A stretch of 64,000 bases of DNA from Chryseobacterium cupriresistens. GTDB lineage: Bacteria > Bacteroidota > Bacteroidia > Flavobacteriales > Weeksellaceae. Position 1 is the stretch's first letter, and the number at the start of each line of letters is the position of its first letter. Under the pieces are notes generated by a model, which had not been told where the DNA came from, did no database searches, and saw nothing but the letters and a program-made list of their open reading frames with translations. The stretch covers positions 1,054,001 to 1,118,000 of the forward strand of contig NZ_JBKKJT010000001.1 of the NCBI RefSeq assembly GCF_046614675.1, read 5' to 3'. A program made the position numbers and the translations under genes. Positions 39,691 through 48,608 of the stretch are shown one piece after another.

Positions 39691-42600
39691 TTATTTAATG
39701 ATGAATTTTTCCCGAGATGTATCGGTTTTAGATAGATAGGATGCTATATATGATCCCTTAGGAAGGTTCAGCATAATGTTTTCTTCAGATTTTAAACTGA
39801 ATATTTCTGCTACTTTTTTACCGGACATATCATAAATAATTAATTGTGAGCCCACCCACGCTTTTGGTACGCGGACTGAGATTGGAGTGCCCTGAGCAGA
39901 AGGGTTGGGAACAATTCTTGGCAACTGATTTTTCACAACCTCGGAATTAACTCTGGATAATGTAGAAGAAGAATTGGTTAGAAAAAACTGACTGAAAGAA
40001 TTTACATTTAAATTTGTGTTAAAAGTAACCTTTGTGTTAAGACCTGTACCGGAAACCTGATCTGCATTATCGACGCTTGTTCCCCAGGTGCTTCCAAAGT
40101 CATTGCTCCCTCTTTTGAAGAGACTGTAAGAAGATGGATTCAGATAATTGCCAAATCCTGTATTTTTATAAAATGATAAGGAGGCAAGCGGTGAAAATGC
40201 AAGGTTTGTCCCATAATTGTTTATAATCGTATAGAAGCCGAAATTAGTATCTGTATTTGGTAGTTGATCCGGATTAATTGTACCTCTTGATATCCATACA
40301 TCACCATTCGGATATGTACCTGAGTTAAACTCCATAGAAATCCCGGAAGCTGTAAAATCTTTCACACCAGAAGACGTAATATTCATTTTTTCGCTTACTC
40401 CTTCAAAAACAGGAGCATTTGAAGCTAATCTTGTATATCCTGTTCCCTGATAGGATGCAAAAGTTCCTGAGTTGTTTTTATTAACCGTAATATTCCCGGC
40501 CGATTCATTGAACTGAAGATAATACACCAATCCATTTAAAATAGGATCTCCGGCAATACTTTTTGTCAAGTGTCTCCATTGTCTGATTTCATCAATGGAT
40601 AGCGGCCTATTCCAGATGGCAACTTCATCCATTTCCAATTGGGTAAATCTGTTCGTATAACCTCTTCCATAGCTTCCTAAAAACAAGACGTTGAAAACTT
40701 CAGACGGTAATGCTGTATTATTTACACTTTCTTTTCCGTTAACATATATTTTTACATTCGTTCCGTTGCTTACCAATGCGATGTGTGACCATTGCCCTAC
40801 CGGAGCCTGTAACCCTGAAGACCAGCTCCAGTCCGGGTGAAAGCCGATAGTGTTGTTGCCTTCTCTGAAATTCATTCCAAATGGATTACTGCCATCCTGA
40901 GACATAAAAACACCGCTGTAATCGGTCTGGATACCGTTGGGTTTTATCCAGCAAGAGAATGTAAAAGAATTTTTATTAAGGTTGGTGTTATCTACTTTAA
41001 TATAATCGCCTGTGGTTTGACCTGTAAGTTTTATGCTGTTTCCAGGGATTTTGTCCGGCTGGCCAGTTCCACATTGATTATTGATTTCGATAAAATTATT
41101 GAGTGTCTGCGTGCTTGTTCCATATTGATCTGTCACCGTTAAAGTTACGGGATAGGTTCCGTTCGCTGCTCCCGCATAAGAAACCAATGGGTTTTCTAAT
41201 GTGGAAGTGGAAGGAGTACCTCCCGGAAAGCTCCATTGCCATGTAGCACTTGCATTATGTACAACGGAATAATCTTTAAACTGGACTTTTTCTGCAGCCG
41301 GACAGCTAATTTTATTATTTCCCACTGATATTAAAGCACTGGGAGGACTTATCTCATATAAAGCATGCTCAAATGCACCTCTGGATGTTCCTATTTTTAA
41401 TTTATTTTCATTGTAATTGAAAAACATAAAACGGACATCACACATGGGCAAGCCATTACCCAGCATTACCCAATTCTGCATCACATTATTTCTGTAAAAT
41501 ATTCCTGCTTTATTGCCTACATACACACCGCCGTTTGATCCTCTCTGGAAAATAATTTTCGTAATAGGAGAAGTAGTGAGTACAGAAGAACTGAGATTAG
41601 TCCAGGTTGCTCCTCCGTCACCCGACTTTAATACTTTGCATGAAGACTGAACACCGCTGTAAGTTATCCATATTTTGTCTGGATCATCATCTCCAATGGC
41701 AATATCTGATATATTGGTTTGTCCGGAAGTTACCGTGGTATTAGGGGTAATATCAGTCCACGTAAGCCCGGCGTCTGTCGTCTTCCAAAGTTTATTATTG
41801 GTTAAACCTTCAACAACAATCATTACATTGGGATTTTTAGCAGAAATCTTTTCTCTGAATACCTGATTGCCAAAGGTTTTTACAATAGATATACTATTTC
41901 CGTTGTCTTCGGTTTTAATAAGAGAATTTTTCCATGTTGCCAAATTCGGGTTGCCTGTCGGATATTGACCTGCATGATGGGTAATCATGGTATAGTATTT
42001 ATTGGGATGGAATTCTATGGAATTAAAATAAGCATAAATTCCTCCTAAATCCAGAAAATTAGGTTCATTAATCAGTGTATTCACGCCGGTCCTGAAATAC
42101 CGGTAATTACTATATCCCTGGCTGTAAATATACCGGTCATCTAACGGATTAACGTCTGTATTCCCTTGATCTGCCCCTGTTCCGTTATACCAATCAAAAC
42201 CATTGGCACTTTCCTTAATCATTACGGGGCCATGATTATTTCCCGATGCAACCAGATTGGTTTTGAAAGCACTTCCGAAACCCCAAAGCTCATGATTACC
42301 AATACTGTTGGTTAAAGTAGTTATTGTGACTCCCAAATTGCCGGATGCTGCCATTTCCCCATCACTGCCTGTTACAAATTTTCCGTTCACGAAATCCATG
42401 GATCTGATATCAGGATGGGTATATGACGCAGGAGTAGTAAAGGTAACTCCATTATCTGTGGAAATCCTGATTTGATCCACTCCATAAGTTCCATATACAA
42501 TCTTATTTTCATCATTACGGTCCATTTGTATGTCGCCATGATGCAGACTGTTAATTCCTCCGGAACCGGGAACCATATTGATTCTGGAATTTTCAACTGC

Positions 42601-43749
42601 TCCGGTTGTCTTATTAAATTTATAAAGATGAACCGCCTGATGCCCATAAGCATTAGCACCGCTACCTGCTGCTACATAGAACGAAGAAGTATTATTTGTG
42701 GGCAAAAAGACTTTAACCCAGCCAATAATTTGCCCATTGGCAGTAGTATCCAGGGTAGTAGAATTTAATTGGGTAAAGCTAACTCCCTTATTAGTTGATT
42801 TATAAACTTTGAAAATATTATTGTTTGATGAACTGCCAAAATAAACCGAATTCTCATCATTCGGATCCCATTCCAAAGATTCACTCTGCGTTGAAGAATC
42901 CCCAATCTGATAATCTGCAGGAAGACCGGTTTGAACGGCACTCCAGGTATTTCCGCCATCACTCGTTCTGTACAATGAGGTTCCCCAGTGAACCACAGCA
43001 ATATTGGCATTTGAAGGAGAAACTGCAATATCATAAGCTTTTCCGGAATAGTTTGCGGAAGTCATCGTGGTGGCAGTCCAGTTAAGTCCGCCATCTATAG
43101 ATTTAATGAGCTGGGTATTGCTTAATGCATACACTGTTTGCGGGTTGGCAATACATACGTCAATGTCATTATATTTAGAATCAGGAAAACCATTGTCTAC
43201 CAGATTCCAGGACGTTCCTCCATCTATGGTACGCCATAGCCCTCCGGTTACGAAGGATACAAACATCTTTTGAGCATTGGTAGGATCTATCCTGGTTAAA
43301 AATACATACCCTCCGTGATTATACTTGTTGGAATAATTTGTACTCGCACTATTCACCGGCCCTATTATTGTCCAATCACCAACTTGTGTTTGTGTGGGTA
43401 ATAAGGCAATATTTTTTACTTTAGGTTGATTAAACAATAAAGGTTCTGGGGTAACTTTCCCTTGATTGTCCAAATAAAACAATTTTGTTCTTAGCCAGTC
43501 TTCACCAATGCTTCTCGGCTTGCTTTTTTCCCATCTGTGATTCCCAAAATATTTGTCGAAACTGGCTTTTACTTTAAAGTAATCGGCATTGTCTTTCATT
43601 TCAGAAAACCAGGGCTGAGACTTGTGCCTTAATTCGTATTCAATGTCTTCATCCTCCTCAGTCTCGTTTCTTGCTGCCGGAAGATTTTGGGTATGGTAAA
43701 GTGCTGAGATCAGCAATGTAGGTAAAAGAAGTCGTTTTATTTTCATCAT
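39691..43749 (-). CDS. Large secreted sortilin/BNR-, PKD- and LamG-domain protein with T9SS sorting domain
   Basis: A 1352-aa protein with a signal peptide. Residues 120-830 contain many BNR-like turns of form SxDGGxTW (TIDGGTSW, SIDGGLNW, TSDGGNTW, TTDAGLTW, SGDGGATW), which builds a sortilin/VPS10-like propeller array. It is followed by a PKD domain (TWQWSFPGG...YPVTLTV), then a LamG/concanavalin-like domain with NGKESVNN and EVAIWNRPL, and last a sorting domain near PNPSAQGTPISV. It is likely an adhesin or polymer-binding hydrolase on the cell surface. No catalytic residues could be assigned. Confidence 0.88.
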   Translation of the reverse strand: MMKIKRLLLPTLLISALYHTQNLPAARNETEEDEDIEYELRHKSQPWFSEMKDNADYFKVKASFDKYFGNHRWEKSKPRSIGEDWLRTKLFYLDNQGKVTPEPLLFNQPKVKNIALLPTQTQVGDWTIIGPVNSASTNYSNKYNHGGYVFLTRIDPTNAQKMFVSFVTGGLWRTIDGGTSWNLVDNGFPDSKYNDIDVCIANPQTVYALSNTQLIKSIDGGLNWTATTMTSANYSGKAYDIAVSPSNANIAVVHWGTSLYRTSDGGNTWSAVQTGLPADYQIGDSSTQSESLEWDPNDENSVYFGSSSNNNIFKVYKSTNKGVSFTQLNSTTLDTTANGQIIGWVKVFLPTNNTSSFYVAAGSGANAYGHQAVHLYKFNKTTGAVENSRINMVPGSGGINSLHHGDIQMDRNDENKIVYGTYGVDQIRISTDNGVTFTTPASYTHPDIRSMDFVNGKFVTGSDGEMAASGNLGVTITTLTNSIGNHELWGFGSAFKTNLVASGNNHGPVMIKESANGFDWYNGTGADQGNTDVNPLDDRYIYSQGYSNYRYFRTGVNTLINEPNFLDLGGIYAYFNSIEFHPNKYYTMITHHAGQYPTGNPNLATWKNSLIKTEDNGNSISIVKTFGNQVFREKISAKNPNVMIVVEGLTNNKLWKTTDAGLTWTDITPNTTVTSGQTNISDIAIGDDDPDKIWITYSGVQSSCKVLKSGDGGATWTNLSSSVLTTSPITKIIFQRGSNGGVYVGNKAGIFYRNNVMQNWVMLGNGLPMCDVRFMFFNYNENKLKIGTSRGAFEHALYEISPPSALISVGNNKISCPAAEKVQFKDYSVVHNASATWQWSFPGGTPSTSTLENPLVSYAGAANGTYPVTLTVTDQYGTSTQTLNNFIEINNQCGTGQPDKIPGNSIKLTGQTTGDYIKVDNTNLNKNSFTFSCWIKPNGIQTDYSGVFMSQDGSNPFGMNFREGNNTIGFHPDWSWSSGLQAPVGQWSHIALVSNGTNVKIYVNGKESVNNTALPSEVFNVLFLGSYGRGYTNRFTQLEMDEVAIWNRPLSIDEIRQWRHLTKSIAGDPILNGLVYYLQFNESAGNITVNKNNSGTFASYQGTGYTRLASNAPVFEGVSEKMNITSSGVKDFTASGISMEFNSGTYPNGDVWISRGTINPDQLPNTDTNFGFYTIINNYGTNLAFSPLASLSFYKNTGFGNYLNPSSYSLFKRGSNDFGSTWGTSVDNADQVSGTGLNTKVTFNTNLNVNSFSQFFLTNSSSTLSRVNSEVVKNQLPRIVPNPSAQGTPISVRVPKAWVGSQLIIYDMSGKKVAEIFSLKSEENIMLNLPKGSYIASYLSKTDTSREKFIIK

Positions 43750-44229
43750 TATTATTATTTAAATATTACATTAATATTAATGAAGTAAATTTAAACAATA
43801 ACAATAATACCTATATAAAATACGAATATTTTACTAATATTTTACATTTTCAATTAATACAATAAAAATATATAACATTGGCTCTTCAGTTGTTTATCTT
43901 GCACCTAGACAAGCTTCAATAGATTTAAGGTATACAAAAGTCTAAGAACATTTTATGTAAAAAAAGAACAATTAAAGAAAAAGAAATTTGATAATAGTAA
44001 AGAAAATGAACAAATACTACGGGTTTCAGGGTTCGGATATGTGATGTAAGGCACAATTATTTCATATTCTTCTTGGATACTTATCTTTATTAAATTTGTT
44101 AATTGATTCAAAACAAGTCATATTCAGTAAGCTAAACCAGTCGGAAAAGAGAAATTTTATTTAGAAACAAGAATATTTTAGAAGGTAATTTATTTTAAAA
44201 ACGAGTTTTATTCTTATCTCTTAAAACTT
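43750..44229. other. Long AT-rich intergenic region
   Basis: About 480 bases with no credible frame, RNA gene or strong hairpin. It contains divergent promoters: a TAAATTTG at 44091-44098 (plus) may be an extra upstream promoter, and the -7 box at 44230 is next to the HTH gene. No clear promoter was seen for the large T9SS gene; TAAATTTA at about 43788-43795 is nearest. Confidence 0.5.
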
Positions 44230-44237
44230 TATATTTG
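44230..44237 (+). promoter_or_regulatory. -7 box next to the HTH regulator
   Basis: TATATTTG matches the consensus and ends five bases before the ATG at 44243; leaderless transcript likely. Confidence 0.55.
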
Positions 44238-44242
44238 TTATT

Positions 44243-44653
44243 ATGATTGACACAGCTATGCAAAATAAAAAAATACATCAAGGCAAAAATATTAAACGTT
44301 TCCGTGAAATGCTGGGTATCAAGCAGGAGGCCTTAGCTTTCGAATTAGGTGACGACTGGAATCAGAAGAAAATCTCTCTTTTAGAACAAAAAGAAACAGT
44401 AGAATCTAATATTCTCGCTCAGGTGGCTCAGATTCTTAAAGTTCCTGCAGAAGCAATTGAAAATTTTGATGAAGAACAAGCGATAAACATTATTTCTAAT
44501 ACGGCCTCTTTTGATAATTGTCAACAACCGGCTTTTTTTAATAATCAACCCACTTTCAATCCCCTTGACAAAATGATTGAACTTTATGAGCGTATGCTAA
44601 AACAACAGCAGGAAATGATTGATAAGCTGGAAAAGCTGATCCAAAACAAATAA
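44243..44653 (+). CDS. XRE-type helix-turn-helix regulator
   Basis: A 136-aa protein. Residues 15-75 make an HTH_3 domain: NIKRFREMLGIKQEALAFELGDDW, then KISLLEQKETVESNILAQVAQILKV. The C-terminal 35 residues are a coiled-coil (MIELYERMLKQQQEMIDKLEKLI), for dimerisation. The middle is Asn/Phe-rich and flexible. Targets unknown; the divergent large T9SS gene is a candidate. Confidence 0.9.
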   Translation: MIDTAMQNKKIHQGKNIKRFREMLGIKQEALAFELGDDWNQKKISLLEQKETVESNILAQVAQILKVPAEAIENFDEEQAINIISNTASFDNCQQPAFFNNQPTFNPLDKMIELYERMLKQQQEMIDKLEKLIQNK

Positions 44654-44683
44654 ACAGACAGGTTGATCCGATCTGTAAAACTT

Positions 44684-44748
44684 TAGGCTAAATTCTGAAA
44701 CCTTCGTAGATCACATTTACACAAGTTTCAAAATTTAGCCTATTTTTA
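44684..44748 (+). terminator. Long-loop hairpin after the HTH gene
   Basis: TAGGCTAAATTCTGAAAC pairs with GTTTCAAAATTTAGCCTA (18 bp, one or two mismatches) around a 23-base loop and is followed by TTTTTATT. It fits a terminator, although the loop is much longer than usual. Confidence 0.7.
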
Positions 44749-44787
44749 TTAAAACCTATCATTCCTACCGAATCCTGGTTCTCACAA

Positions 44788-44868
44788 ACCCGAAATCCCG
44801 AACCCCGAATCTCTACACTCTTACTCTCAAACTCTCCCACGCTCCAACCCTCAAACCCCGCATCCCGC
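44788..44868. repeat. Second CTCAAACTCT-type tract
   Basis: Short C/T/A-rich units such as CGAAATCCCGAACCCCGAAT, then CTCTACACTCTTACTCTCAAACTCT. It resembles the tract at 12850-12988 in units and strand. It ends at the stop of the peroxidase gene. Confidence 0.55.
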
Positions 44869-46698
44869 CTATTTCGCTTTACTCACATCCGTAAGAGCAT
44901 TCAGAAAGGCGATGATCTGTTTTATTTCTGCTTCGGTGAGGTTCAATTTATCGGGTGCCAGCGTCTGATTTTTCATTTTTAATCCTAAACCTTCTCCTCC
45001 GCCTTCATTATAAAAATCAAGAACTTCTTCCAGGGTGTTGAAAGCTCCGTTATGGAAATAGGGCTTTGTAAGTGCGATATTTCTCACTGTCACGGTTTTA
45101 AAAGAGTAATCATAAATCCATGACTTTTCTTTTTTCACCGGGCTGTTTCCTCTTCCTAAGTCCTGATCAAGTTCTACCGGAAACTGTTTGATCGGCGTGG
45201 TAGTTACTCCCAGTACTTCGGATTCATTTTCATTAAAAAACGGCGGTACCAATCCGGAAAAGGTAGGTGCAAAATGGCAGGTTGCACAATTGGCTTTTCC
45301 CATAAAGAGGTTGAATCCTTTTTTCACATCATCGGAAACATTTTTTTCATTCCTCATAAAACGGTCAAAATCGCTGTCAAATGAATACAATGAAGCCACA
45401 TAAGAACTTAATGCTTTGGAGAAGTTTTCTTTACTGATTTTTCCGTCTTTAAATGCAGTACGGAACGCTTTTTTATACTCAGGTTTTGTTTTTAATTTCT
45501 GGATAATGCTTTCATAGCTGGTATTGAATTCCTGCTCATTATAAATAACATGTTCTGCCTGCTGTTCAAGATAGAAAGCACGAAGGTCATAGAAAAATCT
45601 CCTGGCAAAAACAGCATTATATAAAGATGGGGAATTCCTCAAAACCGTTTTTCCTTCCACATTGCTTTGTGATCTGGCTTTAAGGTCTGTAAAAGCGTTT
45701 TCCTGAAGGTGGCATGTGGCACAGCTCATTTTCCCGTTACCACTTAAGTTCTGATCGTAGAAAATGGATTTTCCAAGATTTCGGAGTTCCGGACTGTCTT
45801 CCGAAGATTTCAATAAGGTATAAAAATAAGGATCTAAAAAATCACTGCTGAAAAAGTTCTTATTCCCCACATTCCAGCCTGAAAATTCTTTAAGGTCATC
45901 CGGTCTTCCATCCCACTTCCCAAGTTCTTCATATAAAGGCTGCACGTATTTTTTATAAAACTCAATCCTGTCAAAGGTTTCAAAGTCGGTGTTTTTTGAA
46001 AGATAACTGATGGCTTCTGTTAAAATCTGATTGGCTTTCTGAGTATTATAATTTTTAAAATAAAGATCATCATTAATGTACTTCTGAATTCCTGCAAGTG
46101 CATGACTGGTTTCTTCGGAAATATTCAAAGATCCTGGTGTATCAAAACCTGAAACACCCAGTGAGTAGATCCTGATCAACTCTATTCGTAAAGGCAGTGT
46201 TTTGTTATTTCCTTTGCTCAACCCATTTTTTAAAGCACTTAAATAAAACCCGGAATAGCTGTTATACAAAAAGTTAGTGATGGTTTTGATCTTTTCTTTT
46301 TCATGTATTGCTTCGTCGGAAAATATCAGTTCATCCAGTACCTGCAATCCTTCGGGAGGAAGTGTATAGGCGGAAGTTCCTGCTGCTTCGATGTGAAACA
46401 ATGGCGCTGCATTAAGATGGGTTTTGGTAAATTCAGGATAATGATAAGCGATATAGAATTCAACTTCTTTAAATGAATTTCTTGTTCTGCTTAGTGATTT
46501 TTGCAGCTCTTCCAGGGAAATACGGTCTTCAGAGAACTTATCAACATCTGATTTCAGCTGTTCAAGATTGGTTTTAAAGTCGGACAACCCTTTATTGATA
46601 AATGTATTTTCGCTTTCTTTTCCTTTATAAACAGGATTAAAGGACATTACTGCAAATCCTGTCAGAAGGATGATTATAAGCAGTGGATAAGATCTCAT
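44869..46698 (-). CDS. Di-haem cytochrome c peroxidase (MauG/CcpA family) with imelysin-like N-terminal region
   Basis: A 609-aa exported protein. The C-terminal half has two c-type haem sites CATCH (326-330 and 471-475) with the expected spacing for bacterial di-haem peroxidases, which reduce H2O2 or oxidise a partner using electrons from a cytochrome. The first 280 residues are mostly helical (from FKTNLEQLKSDVDKF), with FHIEAAGTSAY near 101-111; this resembles the imelysin-like domain fused to such peroxidases in flavobacteria, but the match is tentative. N-terminal hydrophobic segment (5-20) is a signal or anchor. Confidence 0.88.
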   Translation of the reverse strand: MRSYPLLIIILLTGFAVMSFNPVYKGKESENTFINKGLSDFKTNLEQLKSDVDKFSEDRISLEELQKSLSRTRNSFKEVEFYIAYHYPEFTKTHLNAAPLFHIEAAGTSAYTLPPEGLQVLDELIFSDEAIHEKEKIKTITNFLYNSYSGFYLSALKNGLSKGNNKTLPLRIELIRIYSLGVSGFDTPGSLNISEETSHALAGIQKYINDDLYFKNYNTQKANQILTEAISYLSKNTDFETFDRIEFYKKYVQPLYEELGKWDGRPDDLKEFSGWNVGNKNFFSSDFLDPYFYTLLKSSEDSPELRNLGKSIFYDQNLSGNGKMSCATCHLQENAFTDLKARSQSNVEGKTVLRNSPSLYNAVFARRFFYDLRAFYLEQQAEHVIYNEQEFNTSYESIIQKLKTKPEYKKAFRTAFKDGKISKENFSKALSSYVASLYSFDSDFDRFMRNEKNVSDDVKKGFNLFMGKANCATCHFAPTFSGLVPPFFNENESEVLGVTTTPIKQFPVELDQDLGRGNSPVKKEKSWIYDYSFKTVTVRNIALTKPYFHNGAFNTLEEVLDFYNEGGGEGLGLKMKNQTLAPDKLNLTEAEIKQIIAFLNALTDVSKAK

Positions 46699-46926
46699 GA
46701 ATTTTTAGCTGCAAAACTATTCATCTGATGTTATCTGAGTTTTAATAAGAGATTAAATAATGTTTATATTTCTGATATTATATTTTTCACTAATTTTAAA
46801 CCCCGAAATCAAATTCATTATTCTAAAGAGAACGGTTCTTCAAAATACCGGAAAATAATGGCGGAAGATTATTGGGAGAGGATTTTTTACATTAAATTCA
46901 ACACATCAAAAAAACTAAATAGGAGT

Positions 46927-47412
46927 ATGAAAACAAAACTATGGTTTGCTGTGGCAGCAAGTTTCCTTTCTGTGGCAGCATTTTCCCAAAAGAAAAAGCA
47001 GCAGGAAAAACAACCTGAAAAGAAACAGGAAATGGCTGTTTATGCTGAGAAAAGAGGTTCTGATTATTATTTGGTCCGCCTGGAAAAAGATAAAAATATT
47101 CCCAATGTCTATGTACATTCCAATGGGGTAACCAAGCCTTATAAAAATTATTCTGACCTGAAAGACATTGTTACGGAGTTTCCGGGAATGATGACTTCCA
47201 ACAATTCAACAAAGGAAGAACTGATTTCTATTCTTAAAAAAGACGATCACTTCTATGAAATCACTTCACAGAGGAAAGATCCTAAAAATATTGAAAAAAC
47301 CGTTGTTACCGTATATGAAGTAATGAACGGCCAGAAAAGAATTGTAGAAGAATACAATGACATCTACGAGGTGATGGCATCTCCTTATAAAGAAGCCATT
47401 ATGATTAATTAA
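46927..47412 (+). CDS. Secreted protein of unknown family
   Basis: A 161-aa protein with a clear signal peptide (MKTKLWFAVAASFLSVAAFS). A Lys/Gln/Glu-rich linker (residues 20-38) leads to a mixed alpha/beta domain with YYLVRLEKDKNIPNVYV and TVYEVMNGQKRIVEEY. No family was recognised. The ATG at 46927 begins the signal; a start 69 bases upstream would add a hydrophilic stretch. It lies 21 bases before the phosphorylase gene and is probably co-transcribed with it. Confidence 0.65.
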   Translation: MKTKLWFAVAASFLSVAAFSQKKKQQEKQPEKKQEMAVYAEKRGSDYYLVRLEKDKNIPNVYVHSNGVTKPYKNYSDLKDIVTEFPGMMTSNNSTKEELISILKKDDHFYEITSQRKDPKNIEKTVVTVYEVMNGQKRIVEEYNDIYEVMASPYKEAIMIN

Positions 47413-47433
47413 AAAACAAAAAATATACATATT

Positions 47434-48288
47434 ATGCTAAACAAACTTGCTGCCTCGGAACTTGTTCTGAATGAAGACGGAAGTGTATACCACCTGAATC
47501 TTTTACCTGAAGATATCGCTGACAAAATTATCCTTGTGGGTGATCCGGACAGAGTGGCAAAGGTTTCAAAATACTTTGATACCGTAGAAATCAAGAAAAA
47601 TAAAAGAGAATTCTATACGCATACAGGAACGCTTCGTGGAGAAAGAATCACCGTGATGTCTACAGGGATCGGAACTGAAAACATCGATATCGTGATGAAC
47701 GAACTGGACGCTTTGGTGAACATTGATCTTCAGAACAAAGAATTTAAAACTGAGCACAAAACTCTTGAACTTTTCCGTATGGGAACCTGTGGAAGTGTAA
47801 ACCCTGATGTACAGGTTGACAATATGCTGGTGACTCAAAATGTAGTTGGATTAGACGGGCTGATGCATTTCTACCAGGATTACAACTTCGAAAATGATTT
47901 TTCTAAAAGCTTCATGGAAAAATTCCCTTACGAAAAAATCAAGCCGATGCTTTATTTCTCAGACTGGGCGGAAGAAATGGGTGAATATTATAAAGATGCC
48001 AAATACCACGGAAATACGGCAACATTCCCGGGATTCTATGCTCCACAGGGAAGACAGCTTCGTTTGAAAGCGGTAGATGATCAATTCCTGGAAACGCTGA
48101 ATGATCTTGGAATTACCAATTTTGAGATGGAAACTTCTGCAATCTATGCCCTTTCAAAATTATTAGGGCACAAAGCCATTACCGTGAATAACGTTATTGC
48201 CAACAGAAGACGCGGTGAGTTCTCTGCGGACCACCATGCTTCCGAGAAAAACCTTATTGAATGGGTATTGGAAAGAATTATTAAATAA
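47434..48288 (+). CDS. Nucleoside phosphorylase (uridine phosphorylase-like)
   Basis: A 284-aa protein of the NP-I family. GDPDRVAKV near the start is the phosphate-binding segment, FRMGTCGSV the core loop, and FEMETSAIYAL the ribose/base site. It cleaves nucleosides with phosphate to a base and ribose-1-phosphate; residues suggest uridine, not purine, but this is tentative. A strong terminator follows. Confidence 0.88.
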   Translation: MLNKLAASELVLNEDGSVYHLNLLPEDIADKIILVGDPDRVAKVSKYFDTVEIKKNKREFYTHTGTLRGERITVMSTGIGTENIDIVMNELDALVNIDLQNKEFKTEHKTLELFRMGTCGSVNPDVQVDNMLVTQNVVGLDGLMHFYQDYNFENDFSKSFMEKFPYEKIKPMLYFSDWAEEMGEYYKDAKYHGNTATFPGFYAPQGRQLRLKAVDDQFLETLNDLGITNFEMETSAIYALSKLLGHKAITVNNVIANRRRGEFSADHHASEKNLIEWVLERIIK

Positions 48289-48310
48289 TTACTTTATTAA
48301 TAATAAACAC

Positions 48311-48345
48311 AAAACCTCCGGAAACTTTTTCCGGAGGTTTTTTAT
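48311..48345 (+). terminator. Terminator of the phosphorylase transcript
   Basis: AAAACCTCCGGAA / TTCCGGAGGTTTT, a near-perfect stem with a short A/C/T loop and T-run. Confidence 0.9.
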
Positions 48346-48349
48346 TAGA

Positions 48350-48438
48350 TTTTGGCTAAAGCCGATGGAATTTTATCTTTTTTGAAAACGGGCTCCCTTC
48401 GTCTACGCTCAGGATGTTAACCCGTTGCTATTGAATTG
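48350..48438 (+). repeat. Dispersed repeat copy B, interrupted by a second repeat
   Basis: It starts TTTTGGCTAAAGCCGATGGA and ends CCCGTTGCTATTGAATTG. The expected inner hairpin GGGCTAAAGCCC is replaced by ACGGGCT, a 22-base insert (CCCTTCGTCTACGCTCAGGA and two more bases), then TTAACCCGT. The insert matches, from memory, a widespread Bacteroidota repeat seen as TCCTGAGCGTAGACGAAGGG. A further imperfect hairpin, ATTCCGTAG.GATC / GATTC.TGCGGAA, lies at 48494-48536. A frame through this region on the minus strand was rejected as non-coding. Confidence 0.7.
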
Positions 48439-48608
48439 TATCTTGCTGAAAATATTTTTTTTCATGATGAATAAAATTACCACTCACCTTTCTCATTCCG
48501 TAGAGATCCAAATATAGAAGAGATTCCTGCGGAACGACAGAGTTGTCAATGGAAATCTTGTAAGTAAAATAGGTTAAAGGCCAATAATCAATGATACAAA
48601 TACCATGG

